Origin: Luteimonas marina
GTDB lineage: Bacteria > Pseudomonadota > Gammaproteobacteria > Xanthomonadales > Xanthomonadaceae
NCBI RefSeq assembly: GCF_007859325.1
Contig: NZ_VOHK01000001.1
Coordinates: forward strand, 372,001 to 436,000
Direction: 5' to 3'
DNA: 64,000 bases
Numbering within the stretch: position 1 is the stretch's first letter; every line of letters starts with the position of its first letter. Below, piece after piece: positions 8,245-16,175 of this stretch. Position numbers and translations under genes: made by a program. The notes beneath the pieces were generated by a model. The model searched no databases. It saw nothing but the letters and a program-made list of their open reading frames with translations, and was not told the DNA's origin.

Positions 8245-8892
8245 GGTCTTTCTCCTGACGAAGAGGGTTTGCTGTTCAAACCGCACACCGGATTCCTAGA
8301 TTCGGAGCCCAGCCTTTCGGCTGTTCTGTGCGGTCGGCACGAGGAACCCGGTTGGCCCTGTTGCCACCGTCTTTCCTGAGTTCATCGCCCGCGACGGTCA
8401 GGAGCGCGCGGACGGGGGCCGTCAAGGAAACAAGCGCAGGGTTGGTGCGGCCCGCAGGCGCAGCCGAGGACACGGCCCTGCGCGCCTTGACGGCACACGG
8501 ACGCGGGCTACAGTCGCGGACAAGGTGATGAGGTCAGGGAAGACGGCTGGACATGGCAACGGCCATCCCTATGTGCTATGTGCTGACCGCACGGCAAGCG
8601 AAGCGCGCAGGCCCGAAGCTGGAAGCCGGGCCGGAGGCGTCAGCCGAGCGCAGCGAGGGCATGATGGAAGCCCGTCAGGGGCGAGACGCCGCAGGCGGCT
8701 CGATGCGAAGCACGACAGCGCGACCGGCCATTTTTCTGGCCGGGGACGCCCATGCAGTCATGGAGATGCAGCGGGGGGAGCTTTCCTGCCCAACGATGAG
8801 CTGCTACCGCCATTGGCGAGAAGCCTTAGTTGGCTCTATGAGGCTCTGCGGTAGCCCTCGTGGAAAGTTCGACACTGTGGTATCGTGTTAAC
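8245..8892. other. 648-base intergenic segment upstream of DUF932 and of the defence operon
   Basis: Two overlapping ORFs of about 110 codons read through here on the plus strand (for example 8553-8891), but they lack recognisable domains and fit poorly with a real gene. The segment separates divergent transcription units, so it should contain the promoters of the DUF932-parB unit and of the RHH-DUF262-HEPN-dcm operon. A palindromic TGTTAACA overlaps the start of the RHH gene at about 8886-8893. Confidence 0.4.
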
Positions 8893-9153
8893 ATGAAAAC
8901 ATCCATGGCGGTCGAATTACCCATGAATGCAAGGCCAAGACCACGCGCCACGACCACGGGCACCCTCGTCGGAACTCGCTTTCAGGCGACTTTGCTCGAA
9001 GCCATCGACAGTTGGCGCAAAGAGCAGGACGATCTACCGACAAGGCCTGAAGCCGTGAGGCGACTGGTCGAATTGGGGATGACGCATGACACGAACCCCT
9101 CCGCAGAGGCATCGGGACGGCGCGCCAAGCAGAACCCGGACGAGAAGACATGA
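8893..9153 (+). CDS. Ribbon-helix-helix-like small regulator, first gene of defence-like operon
   Basis: An 86-residue protein. Residues about 26-65 read GTLVGTRFQATLLEAIDSWR and continue to RPEAVRRLVELGM, the strand-helix-helix pattern of CopG/Arc-type ribbon-helix-helix DNA-binding proteins. The C-terminus is polar and charged. ATG 8893 is the preferred start (MKTSMAVELPMN); an upstream ATG at 8860 is less likely. The stop overlaps the DUF262 start by four bases (ATGA), so translation is coupled. It probably autoregulates the operon, like an antitoxin or R-M control protein; this is inferred from fold and position. Confidence 0.75.
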   Translation: MKTSMAVELPMNARPRPRATTTGTLVGTRFQATLLEAIDSWRKEQDDLPTRPEAVRRLVELGMTHDTNPSAEASGRRAKQNPDEKT

Positions 9154-10226
9154 AAAAGCAGAAAGAACTGGTGCTCATCAAGTCCGAGGGCGAGATCGCA
9201 CAAGCCGAAGCTCAGATCGTCGAGCTTTCCAAGCGGATCGAGTTCTATTTGACGGAGTATTCCGTCGAACTCTTGGCCAACAAAATGAGCAAGGGCGAGT
9301 TTGTCGTTCCTGCGTATCAACGTGAATACACCTGGGAACACGATCGCAAATCGCGCTTCATCGAATCACTGATCTTGGGTCTTCCCATTCCATTCCTTTT
9401 CTTCTGGGAAATGCCGAATGGAAAGCTGGAGATCGTGGATGGCTCGCAGCGACTGCGATCGATCGAGGAGTTCGTACTCGGCGACCTTCGGCTCGGTGAA
9501 CTGCAAAGCCTGACGGCATTGTCTGGCTTCAAGTTCTCCGATCTTCCCGAATCCCGTCAGAGGAAGATCAACAATCGCTCGATACGCGGCATCGTGCTCA
9601 ACGAACATGCCGATGAGCAGGCTCGCTTCGACATGTTCGAGCGGATCAACACGGGCAGCAAGATCGCCAACATGGCAGAAGTCCGCCGTGGTGCTCTTGC
9701 TGGCCCGTTCATGGATCTCATCATCGAACTCTCGGTGCTTCCGAAGTTCGTTGCTCTCGCACCTGTATCCAAGAAGGATTTGGACGAGCGTGAGCATGAA
9801 GAACTCGTGGCTCGCTTCTTCGCCTATAGCGATGGATTGGAGGGGTACAAGGATCGTCCCTCGGAGTTCATCTTCAACTATGTCAAGAAGATGAATGTCG
9901 AAGCAGCCAATGATCCGGCGTTGACCGATCGTTACCGTGCGCGGTTCCAGGAGGCCATCGACTTCATCGAACGGGTGTTCCCGTATGGATTCCGCAGGAA
10001 TCCAAAAGGAAAGGCCACTCCCAGAGCTAGGTTCGAAGCCATTGCCGTGGGATCGCGCCTCGCTCTCGACGAGCGCCCCGGCCTTGTCGGCGGCGACATT
10101 GAGGACGTAACGCCGTGGCTGACCAGTGACGACTTTACGAAAGTCACTGGTTCGGACGGTGCCAATGCCATCGCGCGCCTGCGGGAGCGTACAGGCTTCG
10201 TGCGAAATCGACTGCTGGGTGAGTGA
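9150..10226 (+). CDS. DUF262 (GmrSD N-terminal-like) protein
   Basis: A 358-residue protein with hallmark DUF262 motifs: VPAYQREYTW at residues 53-62, IVDGSQRLRSIEEF from residue 95, and FERINTGS at 163-170. DUF262 is a ParB/Srx-fold domain that binds or hydrolyses NTPs and is the N-terminal part of GmrSD/BrxU-type defence enzymes. The DUF1524 HNH nuclease domain normally fused in GmrSD is absent: after the motifs only about 190 helical residues remain. It is therefore more likely a sensor or NTP switch than a nuclease. It overlaps the RHH gene by 4 bases and abuts the HEPN gene directly. Confidence 0.88.
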   Translation: MKKQKELVLIKSEGEIAQAEAQIVELSKRIEFYLTEYSVELLANKMSKGEFVVPAYQREYTWEHDRKSRFIESLILGLPIPFLFFWEMPNGKLEIVDGSQRLRSIEEFVLGDLRLGELQSLTALSGFKFSDLPESRQRKINNRSIRGIVLNEHADEQARFDMFERINTGSKIANMAEVRRGALAGPFMDLIIELSVLPKFVALAPVSKKDLDEREHEELVARFFAYSDGLEGYKDRPSEFIFNYVKKMNVEAANDPALTDRYRARFQEAIDFIERVFPYGFRRNPKGKATPRARFEAIAVGSRLALDERPGLVGGDIEDVTPWLTSDDFTKVTGSDGANAIARLRERTGFVRNRLLGE

Positions 10227-10964
10227 ATGAGCAGCAACCTAGCCATCGGATTCCAAGAGCGGTTGGCCGAAGTCGAGGCGTATCTGGAGTTCCTTTCGAC
10301 CATGGAAGCCCAGGCCCAAGAAGGGCCGCCACGGATCGCAGGCGCAGAACATCCAATTACCACCCAACAACAACGAATCCTCTATTCGAGCGTGTACTTG
10401 CAGTTGTACAACCTTGTCGAAGCAACGATGTCCCGCTGCATCGAAGCAGTTTCTGAAGCTGCCAAAGAGAATGCGCAATGGAAACCTGGTGACCTGAGCG
10501 ATTCGATGAGGCGCGAGTGGGTGCGCGTGACTGCTCGCACACATGTCGAATTGGCGCCGGAAAATCGACTGGAGAGTGCATTGCGCCTTTGCGAGCATCT
10601 GGTGGCTTCATTGCCGATCAGCGCCTTCGACATCGAAAAAGGAGGCGGTGGCAATTGGGACGACTTCGAGATCGAAGCATTCAGTAAGCGATTAGGCTTC
10701 CAATTGGTCGTGAGTCAGCCCGTCTATAGCGCCATCAAACAACCTTTCCGGGACGACCTGGGGCCGCTCGCTTTGGTGAAGCAACTGAGGAATCGTCTCG
10801 CGCACGGATCCATCTCGTTCGCACAGTGCGCTGAAGATGTCACTGTCGGACGGCTCGTCGAACTGAAGGATAGAACCGTCAATTACCTGAGAGAAGTCGT
10901 GGATTGCTTCACCAGATACATCGATAGCTTTGAATATCTCCTTCCGGAGAGGCGCCCTGCATGA
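10227..10964 (+). CDS. MAE_28990/MAE_18760-type HEPN protein, putative RNase effector
   Basis: A 245-residue helical protein. Its key feature is RNRLAH at residues 188-193 (R-x4-H), the catalytic signature of HEPN RNases, in the context LVKQLRNRLAHGSISFAQC. The N-terminal ILYSSVYLQLYNLVEATMSR fits the helix preceding the HEPN core of MAE_28990/MAE_18760 proteins, a group linked to DUF262 proteins and DNA methylases in comparative studies of HEPN domains. The ATG follows immediately after the DUF262 stop, and its own stop overlaps the methyltransferase start by 4 bases. RNA cleavage is inferred from the motif. Confidence 0.82.
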   Translation: MSSNLAIGFQERLAEVEAYLEFLSTMEAQAQEGPPRIAGAEHPITTQQQRILYSSVYLQLYNLVEATMSRCIEAVSEAAKENAQWKPGDLSDSMRREWVRVTARTHVELAPENRLESALRLCEHLVASLPISAFDIEKGGGGNWDDFEIEAFSKRLGFQLVVSQPVYSAIKQPFRDDLGPLALVKQLRNRLAHGSISFAQCAEDVTVGRLVELKDRTVNYLREVVDCFTRYIDSFEYLLPERRPA

Positions 10965-12019
10965 GTCGCAACCAAAAGAATATGCCCCGAATCGTGGGGG
11001 TCGATCTCTTCTGCGGTGTGGGCGGCCTGACTCACGGCCTCGTTCGTGGCGGCATCCAGGTAGCCGCAGGGATCGATATCGACCCGAGTTGCAAATTTCC
11101 CTTCGAGGCGAACAATTCCGCCTCGTTTATCGAGTGCGATGTCGGGAAGCTGAAAGCCGACGACATCGCGCCCTTCTATGAGGGCGCTGACTTCACATTG
11201 CTCGCGGGGTGTGCACCATGCCAACCGTTCTCCACCTACAGCCGTAGCGGAAGGAATAGCGAGTATGAATCGCAGTGGCCGTTGGTGTCCTCCTTCGGCC
11301 GTTTGGTCAAGAAGGTCAAGCCTGATCTGGTGACCATGGAGAATGTCCCACAACTCGCGGATCACCCGGTCTTCCAACAGTTCCTCAAGAGCCTTTCCGG
11401 CTACAAGAAGTGGTGGCAGGTCGTGGAATGCTCGTCGATCGGTATTCCGCAGACTCGGAAGCGTCTAGTGCTGCTTGCGTCGAGACTTGGCAGCGATGGT
11501 CTGGAACTTTCGCAGGATCAGGTTCGGACGATGACTGTGCGCGAGACTATCGGCTCACTTCCCCCGATCAAGGCTGGCGAGCGTGATCCCCAAGACGAAT
11601 TGCACACCGCTTCCTCTCTGAGTCCTTTGAACCTGTCGAGGATTCGCGTGTCCCGCCCCGGAGGGACGTGGCGAGATTGGCCTGAAGAGTTGCAGGCATC
11701 GTGTCATCGGAAGGATACCGGCGCCACCTATCCAAGCGTCTACGGACGGATGGAATGGGATCGACCCGCTCCGACTATCACCACGCAATGTTTTGGATAC
11801 GGCAACGGACGGTTCGGGCATCCAGAGCAGGATCGCGCCATTTCGCTCCGAGAGGCGGCAATGCTTCAAACGTTCCCGGAGTCCTACGCATTCGCCCCGC
11901 CTGGCGCTCCGATCAAGTTCAACAAGATGGGGCGACTGATCGGAAATGCCGTGCCCGTTCGGCTTGGGGAAGTCATCGCTCGTTCGCTCGTTGGGCACGT
12001 GCAGGCTCACGTGCACTGA
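10961..12019 (+). CDS. DNA (cytosine-5-)-methyltransferase
   Basis: A 352-residue C5-MTase with motifs in the standard order: motif I VDLFCGVGGLTHG near residue 14, motif IV GCAPCQPFS near residue 85 (catalytic Cys of PCQ; the usual GGPPCQ is GCAPCQ here), motif VI MENVPQ, motif VIII IPQTRKRLVLLA, and motifs IX-X ending IGNAVP. The target-recognition segment (about 215-275) is short; the recognised site cannot be read from sequence. It is the last gene of the coupled operon, and its 3' end overlaps convergent vsr by 47 bases. It should modify host DNA at the site the system monitors. Confidence 0.93.
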   Translation: MSRNQKNMPRIVGVDLFCGVGGLTHGLVRGGIQVAAGIDIDPSCKFPFEANNSASFIECDVGKLKADDIAPFYEGADFTLLAGCAPCQPFSTYSRSGRNSEYESQWPLVSSFGRLVKKVKPDLVTMENVPQLADHPVFQQFLKSLSGYKKWWQVVECSSIGIPQTRKRLVLLASRLGSDGLELSQDQVRTMTVRETIGSLPPIKAGERDPQDELHTASSLSPLNLSRIRVSRPGGTWRDWPEELQASCHRKDTGATYPSVYGRMEWDRPAPTITTQCFGYGNGRFGHPEQDRAISLREAAMLQTFPESYAFAPPGAPIKFNKMGRLIGNAVPVRLGEVIARSLVGHVQAHVH

Positions 12020-12428
12020 TCTGCTGCAATTGGGAGCGTATCAGCGCAATAGCATCGTCCACGGTGACATGCTCCCAAATGCGAAGTACCTGCCATCCGG
12101 CGCTCGTCAATCTTGAATCGGTGTCGAGGTCGCGGGCTTTGTTGGTGGCGATCTTGTCCTTCCACCATTCCTGATTGGTCTTGGGCGTCGTGGCGTGGAT
12201 GGGACATCCGTGCCAGAAGCATCCATCGCAGAAGACCGCCAAGCGCCATTTGGTGAATGCGATGTCGATGCTTCTCTTCGTGCCAGGAATTGCATAGTGG
12301 ATGCGGAACCTTAGACCTTGGCGATGCAACGCCGAGCGCAATTCGCGCTCGCGCGGATTGTCCTTTCCGCGTGTGCGAGCCATTCGGCGGCTAACGGCAC
12401 TGGAGGGTACTGGCATCGATCGCGACAT
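11973..12428 (-). CDS. vsr: Very short patch repair endonuclease (Vsr)
   Basis: A 151-residue protein with all main Vsr features: N-terminal MARTRGKDNPRERELRSALH, the metal-binding SIDIAFTKWRLAVF, the zinc-site/catalytic CDGCFWHGCPIH, PKTNQEWWKDKI, and GWQVLRIWEH near the C-terminus. Vsr nicks T:G mismatches arising when 5-methylcytosine deaminates, so it fits next to a C5-methyltransferase. It is transcribed towards that gene, with 47 bases of tail-to-tail overlap, and lies 63 bases downstream of the DUF1016 gene on the same strand. The ATG at 12428 gives a somewhat extended N-terminus; Met16 is an alternative. Confidence 0.93.
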   Translation of the reverse strand: MSRSMPVPSSAVSRRMARTRGKDNPRERELRSALHRQGLRFRIHYAIPGTKRSIDIAFTKWRLAVFCDGCFWHGCPIHATTPKTNQEWWKDKIATNKARDLDTDSRLTSAGWQVLRIWEHVTVDDAIALIRSQLQQISAREPARAQRANER

Positions 12429-12491
12429 CTTTTCAGGTTATACCTCCGTAGATCAATACGAGGAATGGGCTAGGGATCGAGAGCGCCGGAT

Positions 12492-13562
12492 TCAAGAGTC
12501 TGTTCTGCTCGATTGCCGTTGCTCGATCTGTAGTTGAGCCCTCTGCGTTGCTCGTTGCAATCGCTCCACCAGCAGTGCACGCGGCGGCAATGCGGTCAGG
12601 TACTCGGCAACGTGGATGCCCGACTTGTCCAGTTCCAGCAACTCGATCTGCTCGCGCTTCTTGCCGGTGCAAAGGATGATGCCCAGTGGCGAGGCTTCCT
12701 CCGGCTCCCGTTCGTGCTTGTCCAGCCAGCGCAAGTAAAGCTCCATCTGCCCTTTAAAGGCGGCCTTGAACTCGCCGATCTTCAATTCCACAGCCACCAG
12801 TCGCCGCAGCTTGCGGTTGTAGAACAGCAGATCGAGGTGGAAATCCTCGTCGTCGATCTGGATGCGCTTCTGCCGGGCGAGGAAGGAAAAGCCCGCACCC
12901 AGTTCTAGCAGGAAGGATTCCATCTCGCGGATGATGGCCGCCTCCAGGTCGCCCTCCTGCCAAGTATCGCGCAGCCCCAGAAAGTCGAGGATGTACGGGT
13001 CGCGCATGACCAACGCGGGCGACATGCGCTGTGCATCGCGCAGGGTGGCCAGTTCCTGCGCGATCGTCTCGCCCGGCTTCTTGGACAGCACGGTGCGCTC
13101 GTACAGCATCGAGTCGATACGCTCGCGCAGCGTCCGCACGCTCCAGCGTTCGGCACTCGCCATCTGCGCATAGTAGTCCCGCTGGAGCGGGTCTTTCAGC
13201 GGAATCAGGGCGATGAAGTGTGTCCAGCTCAATTGTCGTATCAGTGATACGACAATTCGCTCGTCCGGGTAGGCTGCGGCGAACTGCACCATCCGGCGCA
13301 GATTCTTGACCGAAAAGCTGCTGCCGTATTCCCTCACCAGTTGCGCCGCCAAGGTCAGCACGACTTCCTCGCCGTAGTCGGCCCGACGGCCCTCCAAGAC
13401 CTGCGTATGGATGCGCTGACCGATGCGCCAGTAGAGCATCGTCAGTTCGCTATTCACCGCCGAAGCGGCACGCTTGCGCGCCGCTTCGATCAGCGCCCGA
13501 ATGTCGCCCAGAAGCGCCGTCGGCGCTCCGGGTGACGTGATGGATGTCCTGCGCTTGATCAT
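12492..13562 (-). CDS. DUF1016/YhcG-family PD-(D/E)XK nuclease
   Basis: A 356-residue protein. The N-terminal DUF1016 domain has LYWRIGQRIHTQVLEG and EYGSSFSVKNLRRMVQFA, and the middle has LSWTHFIALIPLKDP. The C-terminal PD-(D/E)XK nuclease fold has FHLDLLFYNR (Asp244), AVELKIGEF (Glu259-x-Lys261) and GQMELYLRWLD. Family members occur beside mobile-element and R-M genes; biological targets are uncertain. The ATG overlaps the integrase stop by four bases (ATGA), so it is probably co-translated with the integrase, and vsr follows. It is likely cargo associated with element maintenance or defence. Confidence 0.9.
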   Translation of the reverse strand: MIKRRTSITSPGAPTALLGDIRALIEAARKRAASAVNSELTMLYWRIGQRIHTQVLEGRRADYGEEVVLTLAAQLVREYGSSFSVKNLRRMVQFAAAYPDERIVVSLIRQLSWTHFIALIPLKDPLQRDYYAQMASAERWSVRTLRERIDSMLYERTVLSKKPGETIAQELATLRDAQRMSPALVMRDPYILDFLGLRDTWQEGDLEAAIIREMESFLLELGAGFSFLARQKRIQIDDEDFHLDLLFYNRKLRRLVAVELKIGEFKAAFKGQMELYLRWLDKHEREPEEASPLGIILCTGKKREQIELLELDKSGIHVAEYLTALPPRALLVERLQRATQRAQLQIEQRQSSRTDS

Positions 13563-14758
13563 GCCAGTGCCTCCGCCGTTTGGCGCGCCCCGGTGATCGC
13601 CAGCCGCCGGCTGGCCACCAGTTCGGCCGCATCGCGCACCGGCTTGTCCTCGGTGTGGACGTAGTGCATGAACATCGCCACGGTCTTGTGCCCCGTCAGC
13701 GCCATGCCGACCTTGGTGGGCACGCCTGAATTGGCAATGTCGGTGGTCGATCGGTGGCGGATGCCGTGCGTGCCGACGTGCGGCACGCCGGCGGCCTTGA
13801 GCACGCGCTTCCAGCCGCCGTAGTGCTCGCCAAAGGTCAGGTGCCGGGTCGGGTCGTAGGGCGACGGCAGGACATAGGGGCAACCCTCCCGGCGCGGCGC
13901 GGTGGACAGCAGCCGATAGGCTTCCTCGCTCATGGGCTTAGAAATGCCGCCGGTCTTGCTGTCGGGCCAGACGACGCGCCGCTTCTCCAGGTCGATCCAC
14001 TCCCATTCGAGCGGGCAGATTTCGGAGCGGCGGGCGGCGAACTCGAATTGCAAGCGGATCGCCAGAGGGATGACGTAGTTCTCCAGTCCTTCCGCCTCCA
14101 GCGTCTCCAACTGGCGGAAGATCCGCACCAGTTCATCGTCCACGATGAGCCGGGTTTCCTTGCCGGGCGGGAACATCGGGACGTGGCGGCACGGATTCGT
14201 CCCGTCCGGGCGCAGCCCCCAAACTTCGGCCAGATTGAACATCTTGCGCAGCACGCCGAAGGTGCGGTTGGCCTCGGCCGGCTTGTGAGCCAGCTTCTTC
14301 ATCAGCGCGGCCACGTCCGGGCGCTTCACGTCCTGCACCTTCATCTTGCCCATGATCGGGACGATGCAACGGTCGATGACGCCCTGATAGCCGCGCTGGG
14401 TGCTGGGCTTGTTGCGCTGCTTGGAGTAGTCCTCCATGAAGGTGGTGCAATACTCCTTCATGGTCGGTGCCTTGCGGGCGGCGGCCTTGGCGGCGCTCGG
14501 ATCGCCACCCCGGCGCACCTCGGCCAGCCACTCCTGCGCCATGACGCGGGCCTGTTCCACGGTCAGTTCGCCGTACAGGCCCAGGGCGGGCTTGCGGCGC
14601 TCGCCGGCGTTCGTGCGGTACTGGAGCATGAACACCTTGCGGCCGGCCGGGGTGATCTTGCAGAGGAAGCCGGGAACCACGGTATCCCGCAGTTCGACGG
14701 CCTGCGCCTGGGGCTTCGCCGCATCGACGGCGGACTTGGTGAGTTTGATTCTTGCCAT
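13559..14758 (-). CDS. int: Tyrosine-type site-specific integrase (DUF4102/P4-like)
   Basis: A 399-residue integrase. The N-terminal DUF4102 Arm-binding domain contains VVPGFLCKITPAGRKVFMLQ and LGLYGELTVEQAR. A SAM-like core-binding domain follows. The catalytic domain contains the Arg in FEFAARRSEICPLEW, the box GTHGIRHRSTTDI, LTGHKTVAMFMHYVH with the nucleophilic Tyr, and the His in LTGHKT. GAGGAG lies 6-8 bases before the ATG at 14758. It is the outermost gene of the island, facing inward, as is usual next to an attachment site. It should catalyse integration and excision. Confidence 0.95.
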   Translation of the reverse strand: MARIKLTKSAVDAAKPQAQAVELRDTVVPGFLCKITPAGRKVFMLQYRTNAGERRKPALGLYGELTVEQARVMAQEWLAEVRRGGDPSAAKAAARKAPTMKEYCTTFMEDYSKQRNKPSTQRGYQGVIDRCIVPIMGKMKVQDVKRPDVAALMKKLAHKPAEANRTFGVLRKMFNLAEVWGLRPDGTNPCRHVPMFPPGKETRLIVDDELVRIFRQLETLEAEGLENYVIPLAIRLQFEFAARRSEICPLEWEWIDLEKRRVVWPDSKTGGISKPMSEEAYRLLSTAPRREGCPYVLPSPYDPTRHLTFGEHYGGWKRVLKAAGVPHVGTHGIRHRSTTDIANSGVPTKVGMALTGHKTVAMFMHYVHTEDKPVRDAAELVASRRLAITGARQTAEALA

Positions 14759-14933
14759 GATGACTCCTCGGAAACCGCGGATTCCAAGAGCCACATGGGA
14801 GCCACGCGACCGGAAGCCGGGTCAAGTTTCGGAAAGCACCGGTATATGTTGAACTCGCCTAAGTGGTTGATAAACCTTCTGTATCTAACCCTGGCGTAGT
14901 CCAGCGAATTGCGATGCTGGAGTCATCGTGAAA
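14759..14933. other. Probable right end of the island (attachment site not resolved)
   Basis: This stretch lies between the integrase start and a host-type terminator. It is less GC-rich in the middle (around 14840-14890). The element's attachment site should lie here, but the other end is outside the window, so no direct repeat can be identified. No tRNA 3' end is recognisable in it. Confidence 0.4.
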
Positions 14934-14960
14934 CAAAAAAAGACCGGCGCGAAACCGGTC
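14934..14960 (-). terminator. Rho-independent terminator
   Basis: On the minus strand, GACCGG-TTTCGCG-CCGGTC is followed by seven T. It lies downstream of the small minus-strand gene that ends at 15028. Confidence 0.8.
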
Positions 14961-15027
14961 ATCAGACGATGCGATCGATGCTGGAGAGAGACGCAGTCTT
15001 CGCCGCGTGCGTGAAAAGGGCCGGCGA

Positions 15028-15240
15028 TCAGCCGAAGGCGGCCACGGTCTCGACGATGCCGTCATCGTTCTGCGCTTCGACCGTCGTCGCCGTGCCGTGG
15101 TTGAGGTTGCGCGCGTCGGCCATCAGCCTGGCGATCTCCAGCCCCTTGTCGCGCTCCGGGAACCAGAACACCGGGTGGCCGTCGTCCAGCAGTTGCCAGC
15201 CTCCGGCGTTGTGGATCAGTCGCAGGGTGGAAGCGGCCAT
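15028..15240 (-). CDS. Small conserved hypothetical protein (DUF2188-like)
   Basis: A 70-residue protein, MAASTLRLIHNAGGWQLLDD followed by FPERDKGLEIARLMADARN. Its pattern of a GW near the N-terminus, a helix and a terminal strand resembles DUF2188-type proteins, but the match is loose. AGGAG lies 6 bases before the chosen ATG at 15240; the ORF is open for 33 more codons without support. It has its own terminator. Function unknown. It is the first gene outside the island. Confidence 0.65.
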   Translation of the reverse strand: MAASTLRLIHNAGGWQLLDDGHPVFWFPERDKGLEIARLMADARNLNHGTATTVEAQNDDGIVETVAAFG

Positions 15241-15536
15241 GGCGTGCTCCTGGGAAAAGAGGCGCCCCGGCCCAGCATCTGACTTGCTCAAGGTCACGGC
15301 CTGGCTCCGTTGCTGAGCGGCATCCGCTGCCAGTTGCATCGGCCGGGCTGCCGGGGCGGGAACAGTGTCCCCGGACGGGCGGTGCGGCGCAGTCGGCCAA
15401 GTCAGCTTCGGCGTGTAGGAATTTCCCTACATCCAGCGCCGGGCCGGTTATGCTCCATCACTGCAGCGGAACGGGTGGCCTGTGGCCGTTGCCGCCATGC
15501 AAGCCGCAGGCCGGAACGATCACGGAGGGCAAGGCC

Positions 15537-15851
15537 ATGAGGCCGATTCGATGGACACGGGTTCCCGGCGCGCGTTGGTGGCTGCCGGCGTCCAGCCTCC
15601 TGCTCGCGGGATGCCTGGCGACGCCGGGGCCGCAGGTGCAGGGCAGCGGTCGCTGCGACGACAGCGCGCTGGGCTGGGCCGTCGGCCAGCCGGCGGACGA
15701 GGCCACCCTGCGGCGCCTGTCGAGGGAAAGCGGCGCCGGCCTGGTCAATCCCGTCGGGCCGGACAGCGTCAGCCGCGGCGACCGGCGCGACGACCGTCTT
15801 CGCGTCTACCTCGACGCCGCCAACCTCATCCAGGCGGCGCGCTGCGAGTAG
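15537..15851 (+). CDS. I78-family peptidase inhibitor-like lipoprotein
   Basis: A 104-residue protein. The N-terminus is a lipoprotein signal (WWLPASSLLLAGC; lipobox LLAGC). The mature part has GRCDDSALGWAVGQPADEAT, SGAGLVNPVGPDSVSRGDRR, DRLRVYLDAANLIQAARC, which follows the I78 inhibitor pattern (paired Cys near each end, internal RLxVxLD). I78 proteins inhibit serine proteases in the envelope. The ATG at 15537 is 29 codons inside a longer open frame and is the first that places a signal peptide at the N-terminus. Confidence 0.75.
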   Translation: MRPIRWTRVPGARWWLPASSLLLAGCLATPGPQVQGSGRCDDSALGWAVGQPADEATLRRLSRESGAGLVNPVGPDSVSRGDRRDDRLRVYLDAANLIQAARCE

Positions 15852-15914
15852 AAGTCGCGGGGAGGCCTTGCCTGAAGGCATGGGGAGTCCCTAAAATAGG
15901 CGGCTAGCCCAAGT

Positions 15915-15991
15915 CGGGGTGTAGCTCAGCCTGGTAGAGCGCTACGTTCGGGACGTAGAAGTCGCAGGTTCAAATCCTGTCTCCCCGACCA
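15915..15991 (+). tRNA. tRNA-Pro (anticodon CGG)
   Basis: A 77-base cloverleaf. The acceptor CGGGGTG pairs with CTCCCCG (one T-T mismatch), followed by ACCA encoded in the DNA. The D-arm contains AGCTCAGCCTGGTAGAGC. The anticodon stem CTACG/CGTAG encloses loop TTCGGGA with anticodon CGG. The T-arm has GCAGGTTCAAATCCTGT. All invariant features are present. Confidence 0.97.
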
Positions 15992-16014
15992 ATCGATTCA
16001 GTGGGTCATGACGA

Positions 16015-16036
16015 AGCCGCCTCCGGGCGGTTTTTT
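16015..16036 (+). terminator. Rho-independent terminator after tRNA-Pro
   Basis: GCCGCC-TCC-GGGCGG followed by TTTTTT, starting 24 bases after the CCA end of the tRNA. Confidence 0.8.
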
Positions 16037-16175
16037 CGTGTCCTGGGATCGGCCGTCCGGGGATCTGGGGGGCGCGACGTGACAGGTATCCGGAAGGCCG
16101 TCGGCGCGCCGATTCCGGTGCCATCCGCCCGGCTGCGGCGCGGAGGCCCGATAGGGCATCCGGCATGGGGGCGGA

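Noticed and set aside
8525..8891. Overlapping ORFs of about 110 codons upstream of the RHH gene
   Set aside because: No recognisable domain; two frames overlap each other and neither has a convincing start. Kept as intergenic.
15915..15991. tRNA-Pro as the integration site of the island
   Set aside because: It is more than 1.1 kb from the integrase, with two host-like genes between, and no repeat of its 3' end is seen near the integrase.
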